The notes under the pieces: model-generated | What the model was told of the DNA's origin: nothing | The model's input: the letters and a program-made list of their open reading frames with translations, nothing else | Databases searched by the model: none | Assembly (NCBI GenBank): GCA_030655315.1 | Contig: JAURVT010000056.1 | Coordinates: 1 to 50,369, forward strand | DNA: 50,369 bases | Direction of reading: 5' to 3' | DNA from: Nocardioidaceae bacterium | GTDB taxonomy: Bacteria; Actinomycetota; Actinomycetes; Propionibacteriales; Nocardioidaceae | Shown: positions 25,837 to 33,583 of the stretch, piece by piece | Numbering within the stretch: the stretch's first letter is position 1 | How the letters are laid out: every line of letters starts with the position of its first letter | Program-made: the position numbers and the translations under genes

Positions 25837-27078
25837 GTGAGCCAAGACGCAAGCCCCACCCAGCCGTGGGGCCGGATCGACGACCAGGGCACCGTGTACG
25901 TCCGGACCGGGGACGGTGAGCGCGTCGTCGGGCAGTGGCCGGACGGCGACCCGGCCGAGGCCATGGCCCTGTACACCCGCCGCTACGAGGGTCTGGCGGT
26001 CGAGGTCGAGCTGCTCGAGAAGCGCATCGAGAGCGGTGCGCTCGGGCCCGACGAGGCCGCCAAGGCCGTCGCGCTCGTCCGTGGCTCCGTGGTCGACGCC
26101 CAGGCGGTCGGCGACCTCGACTCGCTGGTCGCCCGCATCGACGCCCTCGCCCCGGCCATCGACGCCCAGCGCGAGGTGCGTCGCGCCGCACGCGCGGGGC
26201 GGGTGGCCGAGGCCACCACCGCCAAGAACCGCATCGTGGAGGAGGCCGAGACCCTGGCCACCGGCCAGGACTGGAAGAACGGCGCCGACCGCCTGCGCGC
26301 GCTGCTCGAGGAGTGGAAGGCGCTCCCCCGTCTCGACCGCGGCCTGGACGACGCCCTGTGGCACCGGTTCTCCTCGGCCCGCACCACCTACACCCGTCAC
26401 CGCAAGAGCCACTTCGCCGAGCAGGCGTCCCGTCGCGACGACGCGCAGGCGACCAAGACCCAGCTGGTGGCCGAGGCCCAGGCCCTGCAGGACTCCACCG
26501 AGTGGGGCCCCACCGCCGGTGCCTACCGCGAGCTGATGCGTCGGTGGAAGGCCGCCGGACCCGCGCCGCGCGGCACCGACGAGCGCCTGTGGCGCCAGTT
26601 CCGCGCCGCGCAGGACCACTTCTTCGCGGCCCGCGAGGAGACCAACGCCCAGCTCGACGCCGAGTTCGGCGCCAATGCCGAGGTCAAGCGCGCGATCCTC
26701 GTCGAGGCCGAGGCCCTCGAGCCGCTCCGCGACCTCGCGGGCGCCAAGGCGGCGCTGCGTGACCTCTCCGAGCGCTGGGAGGCCGCGGGCAAGGTGCCCC
26801 GCGGCGACATGAAGGAGCTCGAGGGCCGCATGCGCGCCGTCGAGGACGCCGTCCACGACGCCGAGCAGACCGAGTGGGACCGCACCAACCCCGAGGCCCG
26901 CGCCCGCGCCGACGAGACGGTCGGCAAGCTCGAGCGCTCCATCGCCGACCTGCGCACCGACCTCGCCAAGGCCGAGGCCGCCGGCAAGGCCAAGCGCGTC
27001 CAGGACATCACCGAGTCCATCCAGGCCCGCGAGGCGTGGCTCGACCAGGCCAAGAAGGCCCTCTCCGACTTCTCCTGA
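25837..27078 (+). CDS. DUF349 domain protein
   Basis: The protein has 413 residues and is mostly helical and highly charged. Repeated DUF349 units of about 70-80 residues carry the pattern W...GP.....D..LW.RF..A...F (seen at LPRLDRGLDDALWHRFSSARTTY and AGPAPRGTDERLWRQFRAAQDHF). The C terminus is predicted coiled coil. Function unknown; the family is often encoded near relA/hisS in actinobacteria. GTG start at 25837. A CAGGGT lies six bases upstream, close to the leaderless pattern seen elsewhere here, and AGGGTGG could alternatively serve as a ribosome binding site. It is divergent from the CHAP genes. Confidence 0.88.
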   Translation: MSQDASPTQPWGRIDDQGTVYVRTGDGERVVGQWPDGDPAEAMALYTRRYEGLAVEVELLEKRIESGALGPDEAAKAVALVRGSVVDAQAVGDLDSLVARIDALAPAIDAQREVRRAARAGRVAEATTAKNRIVEEAETLATGQDWKNGADRLRALLEEWKALPRLDRGLDDALWHRFSSARTTYTRHRKSHFAEQASRRDDAQATKTQLVAEAQALQDSTEWGPTAGAYRELMRRWKAAGPAPRGTDERLWRQFRAAQDHFFAAREETNAQLDAEFGANAEVKRAILVEAEALEPLRDLAGAKAALRDLSERWEAAGKVPRGDMKELEGRMRAVEDAVHDAEQTEWDRTNPEARARADETVGKLERSIADLRTDLAKAEAAGKAKRVQDITESIQAREAWLDQAKKALSDFS

Positions 27079-27093
27079 CGGACCCGACATCCC

Positions 27094-27124
27094 GCCCTGC
27101 GGCGTTCTCCTCACGTCGCAGGGC
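27094..27124 (+). terminator. Terminator hairpin after the DUF349 gene
   Basis: GCCCTGCG (27094-27101) pairs with CGCAGGGC (27117-27124) around a 15-base loop, 15 bp after the stop codon. No U-tract. Confidence 0.65.
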
Positions 27125-27179
27125 ACACCACGCCCAGCTTCGTTCGTCGGCATGGCAGGAGGGGCGCCGAGTCCGTCGG

Positions 27180-27221
27180 GCCCGCGGCAGGTCCGGCATC
27201 GCCCGCGGTGGGTCCGGCACC
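27180..27221. repeat. Tandem 21-bp duplication
   Basis: Two adjacent 21-bp copies beginning GCCCGCGG, with three differences between them (27180-27200 and 27201-27221). They lie between convergent genes (DUF349 and DUF2469). The rest of the 27079-27237 gap holds only the DUF349 terminator. Confidence 0.7.
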
Positions 27222-27237
27222 GATCGGACCGAACGAT

Positions 27238-27546
27238 CTAGACCTCGGGCGGCTCGAGGTCAGCCTCGGCGAGCTCCTCGACGTTGACGTCCTTGAAGGT
27301 GAGGACCTTGACGTTCTTGGCGAACCGGGCGGGACGGTAGATGTCCCAGACCCAGGCGTCGTTCATGGTCACCTCGAAGTACGCGTCGCCGGTCTCGGAG
27401 CGGACCTTCACGTCGACGGCGTTGCACAGGTAGAAGCGGCGGTCGGTCTCGACCACGTACTTGAAGATCGGGACGACGTCCCGGTACTCGCGGTAGAGCT
27501 GCAGCTCCATCTCGGACTCGTACCGCTCGAGGTCCTCGGCGCTCAT
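27238..27546 (-). CDS. DUF2469 family protein
   Basis: A 102-residue acidic protein beginning MSAEDLERYESEMELQLYRE, followed by RDVVPIFKYVVETDRRFYLCN. This is the characteristic start of DUF2469, a short actinobacterial family encoded next to rnhB. The function is unknown. Its ATG overlaps the rnhB stop by four bases, so it is the last gene of the lepB-rnhB transcript. Confidence 0.9.
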   Translation of the reverse strand: MSAEDLERYESEMELQLYREYRDVVPIFKYVVETDRRFYLCNAVDVKVRSETGDAYFEVTMNDAWVWDIYRPARFAKNVKVLTFKDVNVEELAEADLEPPEV

Positions 27547-28235
27547 CGGCGTGCCTCCTGGGGGGTGGGGGTGGGTGCGGCGCGGGCCGCGACGGCGTCG
27601 CGGACGTTGACGAACCGGTGCCGGTGCTCCGGGCAGGGTCCGTGCGCCCTAAGCGCCGCGTCGTGGGTGGGGGTGCAGTAGCCCTTGTGGGTCGCGAAGT
27701 CGTACTCCGGGTGCACCTCGTGCAGCTCGGTCATGATGCGGTCGCGCGTCACCTTGGCGATCACGGACGCCGCGGCGATCGAGGCCGACACCCGGTCACC
27801 CTTCCAGACCGCGAGGGTCGGGACGCCGATGCCGTCCACGCCGAAGCCGTCGGTGAGGGCGTAGCCCGGACGGACCGACAGCCGGGCGAGGGCGCGTCGG
27901 AGGGCCTCGATGTTGACCACGTGCATGCCCATCCGGTCGCAGTCCGCGGGAGGCATCACCACCACGGTCCACGCGAGCGCGCGCTCGACGACCTCGGCGT
28001 AGCAGGCCTCGCGGCGACGGGCGGTGAGCAGCTTGGAGTCGGCGAGACCGGGCACCTCGCCGCGACGTCCGTCGGGCAGCACCACGGCCGCCGCGACGAG
28101 CGGACCGGCGCACGCACCGCGTCCTGCCTCGTCGACGCCGGCGACCGGCGTCATGCCGGCGCGCCTGAGCGCGCGGTCGTAGCCGTGCAGGCCGGCGTCG
28201 CGGCGGATCGTCGAGCCACGCGGGCGGGTGGTCAC
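27543..28235 (-). CDS. rnhB: Ribonuclease HII
   Basis: Removes ribonucleotides from DNA and RNA:DNA hybrids. From the GTG at 28235, forming a GTGA overlap with the lepB stop, it has 230 residues. The active-site motif GVDEAGRGACAGP gives Asp35 and Glu36; LADSKLL and LTDGFGV supply the other acidic residues, and SIAAASVIAKVTRD is the classic late motif. The C-terminal tail is Ala/Pro rich. Confidence 0.95.
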   Translation of the reverse strand: MTTRPRGSTIRRDAGLHGYDRALRRAGMTPVAGVDEAGRGACAGPLVAAAVVLPDGRRGEVPGLADSKLLTARRREACYAEVVERALAWTVVVMPPADCDRMGMHVVNIEALRRALARLSVRPGYALTDGFGVDGIGVPTLAVWKGDRVSASIAAASVIAKVTRDRIMTELHEVHPEYDFATHKGYCTPTHDAALRAHGPCPEHRHRFVNVRDAVAARAAPTPTPQEARR

Positions 28236-29083
28236 GAAGCACCCGCCGACTCTGCGGCGCGACGGGCGGCGGGCGCGGCGCGGTCGAGCCGCTCCTCGTC
28301 GAAGGTGCCGCGGGCGTCGCCGACCCCGCTCTTGCGGTCCCACGGCCAGACCGTCAGCCAGGCCTTGCCGGTGATGCGGCCGACGGGCACGAAGCCGCCG
28401 CCGGGGTCGCCCTGGTGGGCGCGCGAGTCGGCCGAGTCGCCACGGTTGTCGCCCATCACCCACAGGTAGCCCTCGGGCACGACGACGTCGAACTCCTGCT
28501 CGGCGGTCGACACCTGGTCGGCGAGGTAGGGCTCGGTCAGGGCGAGGCCGTTGACCTCGAGCCGCCCGCCGTCGCTGCAGCAGGTCACCCGGTCGCCGCC
28601 CACCCCGACCACGCGCTTGATCAGGTGGCCGCCGGACGGGAACAGGCCGACAGCCTCCAGGGCCTTCTGCACCACGCCGTCGGGCTCGGGCTCGTCGACG
28701 CCCGCGAGCCAGCCGCCCGGGTCGTCGAACACCACGACGTCGCCACGCTGCACGTCGCCGGCCCAGTAGCCGACCTTCTGCACCAGCACGCGGTCGTCGA
28801 CCTGGAACGTCGGCTCCATCGAGCCGGACGGGATGTAGAAGGCCTGCACGAAGAAGGTCTTGACCACCACGGCCAGGACCAGCGCGACCACGAGCAGCAG
28901 CCCGGTCTCCTGCCAGACCGGCAGGTGCGGACGTCGGGCGATGCGTCGCCCGCCCGACCGCGGGCGGCGGACCGGCTGCGAGCGTGCCGAGCGGGACGAC
29001 GGGGGTGCGGCACGACGACCACCTCGGTGGCCACCGCCGGATCGTCGGGCCCCGGGGAGGGACACGTCGTCGCGGGCACTCAC
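28232..29083 (-). CDS. lepB: Signal peptidase I (first of two)
   Basis: Cleaves Sec/Tat signal peptides on the outer face of the membrane. The protein has 283 residues. A long basic, Ser/Gly/Arg-rich cytoplasmic tail (1-55) precedes one transmembrane helix (about 59-80). The catalytic Ser88 is in SGSMEPT and the catalytic Lys156 in HLIKRVVG. MGDNRGDSADSR is present near the end. GTG start at 29083 six bases after TAGGCT. Compared with its neighbour it has about 45 extra N-terminal residues and a longer C terminus. Confidence 0.95.
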   Translation of the reverse strand: MSARDDVSLPGARRSGGGHRGGRRAAPPSSRSARSQPVRRPRSGGRRIARRPHLPVWQETGLLLVVALVLAVVVKTFFVQAFYIPSGSMEPTFQVDDRVLVQKVGYWAGDVQRGDVVVFDDPGGWLAGVDEPEPDGVVQKALEAVGLFPSGGHLIKRVVGVGGDRVTCCSDGGRLEVNGLALTEPYLADQVSTAEQEFDVVVPEGYLWVMGDNRGDSADSRAHQGDPGGGFVPVGRITGKAWLTVWPWDRKSGVGDARGTFDEERLDRAAPAARRAAESAGAS

Positions 29084-29089
29084 CGGGTG

Positions 29090-29095
29090 AGCCTA
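29090..29095 (-). promoter_or_regulatory. -10 box of a leaderless promoter for lepB-rnhB-DUF2469
   Basis: TAGGCT on the minus strand, six bases before the GTG at 29083. It would give this trio its own transcript, separate from rplS and the second lepB. Confidence 0.5.
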
Positions 29096-29135
29096 TCCCG
29101 CACGGGCCAGGCCCCGCGGGCGGTCCGGCGGTGCG

Positions 29136-29816
29136 TCAGGAACCGGCTCCGACGTCGTCGAAGGCCCGGGTGCCACCCAGCGATCCGCGGTCGCGCCAGG
29201 GCCAGACGACGACCCACGCCTTGCCCACGACGTCGTCGACGGGCACGAAGCCCCGACCGGGGTCGTCGGTGTGGAAGCGCGAGTCGGCGGAGTCGCCGCG
29301 GTTGTCGCCCATCACCCACAGGGAGCCCTGCGGGATGGTGACCTCGAAGCGCTGGTCGCCCGTGGCGTTCGGCTGCATGACGTACGGCTCGTCGACGGGG
29401 GTGCCGTTGACCTGGAGCCGTCCCTGCGCGTCGCAGCAGCGCACGGTGTCGCCGCCGATGCCCACCACGCGCTTCACCAGGTGGTCGCCCGCCGGGTAGA
29501 GCCCGATCACGCCGAGCGCACGCTGCACCGGACCGGGGTCCTGCGTCACCTCGGACTCGCCGAGCCAGCCGCCCGGGTCCTTGAAGACCACGATGTCGCC
29601 GCGGTCGGGCTCACCGCGCCAGTACGACCACTTCTGGACCAGGAACCGGTCCTGGGTGACCGCGTCGCCGCGGAGCGTGGGCTCCATCGACGCCGACGGG
29701 ACGTAGAACGACTCGACGAAGAACGTCTTCACCACGACCGACAGCACCAGGGCCGTCACGACGACGATGACGATCTCTCGCCAGAGGGAGCTGCGCTTCG
29801 TGCTGCGGGCGTTCAC
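29136..29816 (-). CDS. lepB: Signal peptidase I (second of two)
   Basis: The protein has 226 residues, starting at the GTG at 29816, 22 bp after the rplS stop. One N-terminal transmembrane helix (about 13-35), catalytic Ser43 in SASMEPT, catalytic Lys115 in HLVKRVVG, and MGDNRGDSADSR late in the protein. It is clearly a paralogue of the adjacent lepB, with the same GGW insert and CC pair (VRCCD versus VTCCS). No strong ribosome binding site is seen, so it probably depends on read-through from rplS. Confidence 0.94.
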   Translation of the reverse strand: MNARSTKRSSLWREIVIVVVTALVLSVVVKTFFVESFYVPSASMEPTLRGDAVTQDRFLVQKWSYWRGEPDRGDIVVFKDPGGWLGESEVTQDPGPVQRALGVIGLYPAGDHLVKRVVGIGGDTVRCCDAQGRLQVNGTPVDEPYVMQPNATGDQRFEVTIPQGSLWVMGDNRGDSADSRFHTDDPGRGFVPVDDVVGKAWVVVWPWRDRGSLGGTRAFDDVGAGS

Positions 29817-29838
29817 GTCCGGGTCCGAGAGGTCCCGG

Positions 29839-30189
29839 TCAGATCTCGCGCTTCTCCTTGATCTTGGCCGCCTTGCCGCGCAGGTTGCGCAGGTAGTACA
29901 GCTTCGCGCGACGCACGTCGCCGCGGGTGGCGACCTCGATCTTCTCGAGGACCGGGGTGTGCAGCGGGAAGGTGCGCTCGACGCCGACGCCGAAGCTGAC
30001 CTTGCGCACCGTGAAGGTGCGGCCGACGCCCGAGCCCTGCACCTTGATGCAGACGCCCTGGAAGAGCTGGACGCGCGAGCGGTTGCCCTCGACGACACGG
30101 ACGTGCACCTTGAGGGTGTCACCCGCGCGGAAGGTGGGGATGTCGTCCCGGAGGGACTGGCTGGCGACGGCGTCGACGGCGTTGGTCAT
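29839..30189 (-). CDS. rplS: 50S ribosomal protein L19
   Basis: Sits at the 30S-50S interface. The protein has 116 residues from the ATG at 30189, preceded by AGGAAGAG. The family motifs are complete: [26 protein letters not shown], then [24 protein letters not shown] and [20 protein letters not shown]. The open frame continues upstream through the leader, but the conserved protein begins at [11 protein letters not shown]. It is separated from trmD by a 183-bp leader with its own promoter. Confidence 0.97.
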   Translation of the reverse strand: MTNAVDAVASQSLRDDIPTFRAGDTLKVHVRVVEGNRSRVQLFQGVCIKVQGSGVGRTFTVRKVSFGVGVERTFPLHTPVLEKIEVATRGDVRRAKLYYLRNLRGKAAKIKEKREI

Positions 30190-30208
30190 GAGAGCTCTTC
30201 CTCGCAGG

Positions 30209-30289
30209 TGCCACAGGTCATCCACGTGCATGTAGGTCTGGAACGAGAGAGGCGCTGAGCGGCCGAAGTGGTGCGTACCCCTGTGGCAG
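30209..30289 (-). ncRNA. Candidate structured mRNA leader of rplS
   Basis: In the transcript, CTGCCACAG (30289-30281) can pair with CTGTGGCA (30216-30209), giving an 8-bp stem that closes a 64-base region with further small inverted repeats. The 3' strand of the stem ends about 7 bases before the ribosome binding site. L19 leaders that autoregulate are known in Firmicutes; whether this is an equivalent is inference. Confidence 0.4.
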
Positions 30290-30314
30290 CTGCACCGGCC
30301 GGCGCCGACGTCCC

Positions 30315-30320
30315 AGTCTG
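30315..30320 (-). promoter_or_regulatory. -10 box of the rplS promoter
   Basis: Minus strand TGGCAGACTG with CAGACT as the -10, about 125 bp before rplS. It closely matches TGGCAGAATG before rpsP (33068-33077), which supports both calls. Confidence 0.45.
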
Positions 30321-30372
30321 CCACAGCGCCCCGGTGCCGCGAAATCTGCCACGCCCCTGCGGGCCCGGGCCC

Positions 30373-31521
30373 TCAGAGCCGCTTGAGCAGGTGCGCGACG
30401 CCCTCGGCCTCGTCCACCTCGACGACCTCGTAGCCGGCGCGCCGGTACATCCGCAGGTTGTCCTCGCTGCGGGCGCCCGTGACGAGCGCGACGGCCGACG
30501 TGCCGGGCGGCGCCTCGGCCTCCGCGTGGCGGAGCAGTCGCCGCCCGAGGCCTCGTCCCTGCTGGTCCGGCGCCACCATCAGCCGTCCGACGTGCCAGAG
30601 GTCGTCGTCGGCCTGGCCGCGCACGGCGCCGACGAGGCGGCCTGACGCACGCACGCCCCAGGTGGTCCACCGCCCGAGCGCCGCGCGGGCGTCGTCGATC
30701 GACTCGACGAGCGCGGGGATGGTGATGCCCGGGTTGGCCTGCGCCTCCTGCACCCAGCAGCAGCGCTGCAGCACGTAGAGCTCCGGGACGTCGGCGTCGG
30801 CCAGCGGCACGACCGGGGCCACCATCGCGTCGGCGATCAGGTCGGGTCGTCGCGCGGCGGTGCGGGCCAGGGACTGCTGCCCGCGCCACGCAGCGATCCG
30901 GCCGTGGTCGCCCGAGAGCAGCACGTCCGGCACGTCGTGACCGCGCCACGCGGCGGGCTTGGTGTACACGGGGTACTCGAGCAGGCCGCTCGGGCCGTGG
31001 GACTCCTCGGTGAGCGACTCGGGGTTGCCGAGCACCCCCGGCAGCAGCCGGACGGTGGCCTCGACGACCGCCATCACGGCCACCTCGCCGCCGTTGAGGA
31101 CGACGTCGCCGATGGAGACCTCCTCGACCCGCATCGAGGTGGCGGCGTGGTCGAGGACGCGCTGGTCGATGCCCTCGTAGCGTCCGCACGCGAACACCAG
31201 CCACGGCTCGGCCGAGAGGCGCTCGGCGTCGGCCTGCGTGAACGGCCGCCCGGCCGGGGTCGGCACGACGAGCACGGGGGCGCGCTCGGTGCCGTCGGGG
31301 ACGAGCGCGTCCAGCGCCTCGCCCCACGGCTCGGGACGCATCACCATGCCCGCACCCCCGCCGTAGGGGGTGTCGTCGGTGGTGCGGTGACGGTCGTGCG
31401 TGTGGTCGCGCAGGTCGTGCACCGTCAGGTCGAGCAGCCCGCGAGACCGCGCACGACCGACGAGCGACAGCGACAGGGGTTCGAGGTACTCGGGGAAGAT
31501 CGTGACGACGTCGACGCGCAC
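30373..31521 (-). CDS. trmD: tRNA (guanine37-N1)-methyltransferase fused to a GNAT acetyltransferase domain
   Basis: The protein has 382 residues, about 140 more than a normal TrmD. Residues 1-230 are a complete SPOUT Trm[28 protein letters not shown], the knot motif [12 protein letters not shown] and [11 protein letters not shown], ending [22 protein letters not shown]. After a short linker, residues about 246-382 form a GNAT domain with the acetyl-CoA loop [11 protein letters not shown] (320-330) and the [20 protein letters not shown]-terminal signature. The first half methylates G37 of tRNA to prevent frameshifting; the acetyl acceptor of the second half is unknown. It starts 1 bp after the rimM stop. 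Confidence 0.93.
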   Translation of the reverse strand: MRVDVVTIFPEYLEPLSLSLVGRARSRGLLDLTVHDLRDHTHDRHRTTDDTPYGGGAGMVMRPEPWGEALDALVPDGTERAPVLVVPTPAGRPFTQADAERLSAEPWLVFACGRYEGIDQRVLDHAATSMRVEEVSIGDVVLNGGEVAVMAVVEATVRLLPGVLGNPESLTEESHGPSGLLEYPVYTKPAAWRGHDVPDVLLSGDHGRIAAWRGQQSLARTAARRPDLIADAMVAPVVPLADADVPELYVLQRCCWVQEAQANPGITIPALVESIDDARAALGRWTTWGVRASGRLVGAVRGQADDDLWHVGRLMVAPDQQGRGLGRRLLRHAEAEAPPGTSAVALVTGARSEDNLRMYRRAGYEVVEVDEAEGVAHLLKRL

Positions 31522-31522
31522 G

Positions 31523-32080
31523 TCAGCCCTCGTCGGGCGGTGCGGTCTCGGCGGCGTCGGGGTCGAGCAGTCCGGGCACGTCGGCGACGACGAGACGGCC
31601 GGCCGCGAGGTCGACCTCGGGAACGAGGTCCAGCACGAACGGCACGAGCACCTCCGCGCCGCCGTCGCGCGTGATCGCGAGGGTGTCCTGCGCGGGCAGG
31701 TGCAGCACCGCCGTGACCGTGCCGACGACCACGCCGTCGACGTCGACGGCGGTCAGCCCGACCAGCTGGTGGTCGTAGTACTCCTCGTCGTCCTCGGGAC
31801 GCTCGGCGGCGTCGACCTGGACGGCCAGCTCGTGGCCGCCGAGGGCCTCGGAGGCGTTGCGGTCGTCGACGCCGCGGAGGTGGAGCAGCAGGCGGCCCGA
31901 GTGCCAGCGCATCGACTCCACCACGACCGTGGTCGTGGTGGAGCCGGCGCGGGAGGCCTGCAGCGACGTGCCCGCCGCGAAACGGCGGTCGGGCTCGTCG
32001 GTGCGGACGTCGACGGTGACGTCGCCGCGGATGCCGTGCGCACGGCCGACGCGGCCGACCGTGACCAGCACAGGTGGCAC
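31523..32080 (-). CDS. rimM: Ribosome maturation factor RimM
   Basis: Assists 30S head assembly around S19. From the GTG at 32080 it has 185 residues, with the N-terminal barrel motif [14 protein letters not shown] and the PRC-barrel domain after the [10 protein letters not shown] junction. The C-terminal extension ends in acidic/Pro residues. The start lies 2 bp after the khpA stop; a GTG three codons further in is also possible. Confidence 0.93.
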   Translation of the reverse strand: MPPVLVTVGRVGRAHGIRGDVTVDVRTDEPDRRFAAGTSLQASRAGSTTTTVVVESMRWHSGRLLLHLRGVDDRNASEALGGHELAVQVDAAERPEDDEEYYDHQLVGLTAVDVDGVVVGTVTAVLHLPAQDTLAITRDGGAEVLVPFVLDLVPEVDLAAGRLVVADVPGLLDPDAAETAPPDEG

Positions 32081-32082
32081 GG

Positions 32083-32325
32083 TCAGCGGCGGCGGTCGAC
32101 GTCGACGAAGTCGATCCGCGCGCCGCCGTCGCCCGCGAGGACGCCGGCGACGGTGCGGATCGCGGTCGCGGTCCGTCCGGAGCGGCCGATCACCTTGCCG
32201 AGGTCGCTCGGGTGCACGCGCACCTCGTAGAGCAGACCGCGGCGCAGGTTCTTCTCCTGGACCTCGACGTCGTCGGGATTGTCGACGATGCCGCTGACCA
32301 GGTGCTCGATGACGTCCGCGACCAC
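32083..32325 (-). CDS. khpA: KH domain RNA-binding protein KhpA
   Basis: An 80-residue single KH domain with the GxxG loop GRSG (47-50) inside VHPSDLGKVIGRSGRTATAIR. This size and the position between rpsP and rimM are typical of KhpA (YlqC). It binds RNA, and in other species it pairs with KhpB and affects cell division. It starts with GTG, 5 bp after the rpsP stop. Confidence 0.93.
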   Translation of the reverse strand: MVADVIEHLVSGIVDNPDDVEVQEKNLRRGLLYEVRVHPSDLGKVIGRSGRTATAIRTVAGVLAGDGGARIDFVDVDRRR

Positions 32326-32330
32326 GGTGA

Positions 32331-32933
32331 TCAGCTCTCCGAGGAGGGCGCGGCCTCGGCGGACTCGGCGGCGGGCGCCTCGTCGGCCTTCGGCTCGTCG
32401 GCCTTGGCCTCGGCGGCCTTGGCCTCGGCGGCCGGGGCGTCGCCCTCGGTCGCGTCGGGCTTGGGCTCGGCCTTCTTCTTCGGGGTGATCGCGTCGGCCG
32501 GCTCGGCCTTGGCGTCGTCGCCCGACTCGTCCTTGGCGGCCGACTTCTTGGCCGCCTTCTTGGTGGTGGCCGAGGCGCTCTTGCCGCCCTCACCGTGGAT
32601 CTCCTTGAGAGCCTCGTTGAAGATCTCGGACTTGTCGCGCTTGGGCTCGGCGACCTGCATGGTGCGGGTCTGCTTCTCGCCGGTGAAGGTCTCCCAGTCA
32701 CCGGTGATCTTGAGCAGCGCGGTCACGGCCTCGCTGGGCTGGGCGCCGACGCCGAGCCAGTACTGCGCGCGCTCGGACTCGATGTGGATGAGCGAGGGCT
32801 CGGTCTTGGGGTTGTACGTCCCGATCTCCTCGATCACCTTGCCGTCGCGCTTCTTGCGCGAGTCGGCGACGACGACACGGTAGAACGGGGTGCGGATCTT
32901 GCCCATACGCTTCAGGCGAATCTTGACGGCCAC
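32331..32933 (-). CDS. rpsP: 30S ribosomal protein S16 with long charged C-terminal tail
   Basis: The protein has 200 residues. Residues 1 to about 85 are canonical S16 ([25 protein letters not shown], then [10 protein letters not shown] and [13 protein letters not shown]). Residues about 110-200 are an Ala/Glu/Lys/Asp-rich low-complexity tail. Actinobacterial S16 is often extended, but this tail is as long as the ribosomal domain. GTG start at 32933, with AAGGAGA about 10 bases upstream. It is the first gene of the rpsP-khpA-rimM-trmD operon. Confidence 0.95.
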   Translation of the reverse strand: MAVKIRLKRMGKIRTPFYRVVVADSRKKRDGKVIEEIGTYNPKTEPSLIHIESERAQYWLGVGAQPSEAVTALLKITGDWETFTGEKQTRTMQVAEPKRDKSEIFNEALKEIHGEGGKSASATTKKAAKKSAAKDESGDDAKAEPADAITPKKKAEPKPDATEGDAPAAEAKAAEAKADEPKADEAPAAESAEAAPSSES

Positions 32934-32970
32934 GGGTGTGGTGTCTCCTTGCAGTGCTCGAGGTGGGTGA

Positions 32971-33024
32971 GTCGGCCGGTCTCCGCGTGGGGTGCGGGCC
33001 TGCCTGCTCGGTGGACCGGCCAAC
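32971..33024 (-). ncRNA. Hairpin in the rpsP leader
   Basis: In the transcript GTTGGCCGGTC (33024-33014) can pair with GACCGGCCGAC (32981-32971), 11 pairs including one G-U, around a 32-base loop. It lies between the promoter and the ribosome binding site, about 20 bases before the latter. A regulatory role is inference. Confidence 0.45.
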
Positions 33025-33068
33025 GACCGTCTTCAGAGGGTCGGGTCGCGGTACCGGTGCAGCGGGTC

Positions 33069-33074
33069 ATTCTG
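33069..33074 (-). promoter_or_regulatory. -10 box of the rpsP operon promoter
   Basis: CAGAAT within TGGCAGAATG on the minus strand, with TTGGAG 18 bases upstream as a possible -35. It lies about 136 bp before rpsP. The same -10 context occurs before rplS. Confidence 0.5.
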
Positions 33075-33120
33075 CCAGAGCCCGGGTCGCGTCTCCAACC
33101 CGGTGGGGCAGGATGAGGCC

Positions 33121-33564
33121 ATGAGCACGCTCTTCACCAAGATCATCGAGGGCGAGATCCCCGGCCGCTTCCTGTGGTCGGACGAGGTGTGCGTGTCGTT
33201 CCTGACGATCGCGCCGCTCACCCCGGGCCACGCGCTCGTCGTCCCGCGGGCCGAGGTGGACCACTGGGTCGACGCCGACGACGAGCTGCTGGCCCACCTG
33301 ATGCGGGTCGGGCGCACCATCGGCAAGGCCCAGCAGCTGGAGTGGAACGCCCCGCGGATCGGCGTCCTCGTCGAGGGCTTCGAGGTGCCGCACCTGCACG
33401 TCCACGTCTGGCCGGCCTTCACGCCCGCCGACTTCGACGTGCGCGGCGTCGACCACTCCCCCGACCCCGCCGCGCTCGACCGGGCCGCCGAGAAGATCCG
33501 GACCCGCCTGATCGAGCACGGCCACCTCGAGACCGTCCCGGCGGACGTCTCCCGCCCCCTGTGA
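33121..33564 (+). CDS. HIT family protein (histidine triad hydrolase)
   Basis: The protein has 147 residues and the triad HLHVHVWP (His91, His93, His95). The N-terminal FTKIIEGEIPGRFLWSDEVCVSFL is typical of Hint/Fhit-like nucleotidyl hydrolases, which split AMP-lysine, ADP-sulfate or dinucleoside polyphosphates. The exact substrate is not predictable. The ATG follows AGGATGAGG closely. It is divergent from rpsP and apparently monocistronic; the next gene is convergent, 19 bp away. Confidence 0.92.
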   Translation: MSTLFTKIIEGEIPGRFLWSDEVCVSFLTIAPLTPGHALVVPRAEVDHWVDADDELLAHLMRVGRTIGKAQQLEWNAPRIGVLVEGFEVPHLHVHVWPAFTPADFDVRGVDHSPDPAALDRAAEKIRTRLIEHGHLETVPADVSRPL

Positions 33565-33583
33565 CCCCGCGTCCCCCGACGGC

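Noticed and set aside
28232-29816. Two adjacent lepB genes as a recent duplication or assembly error
   Set aside because: The proteins differ throughout and in length. Multiple clustered signal peptidases after rplS are well known in Streptomyces and relatives.
30361-30372. GGGCCCGGGCCC palindrome after trmD as a terminator
   Set aside because: Pure G/C self-complementary run with no loop; likely by chance at this base composition.
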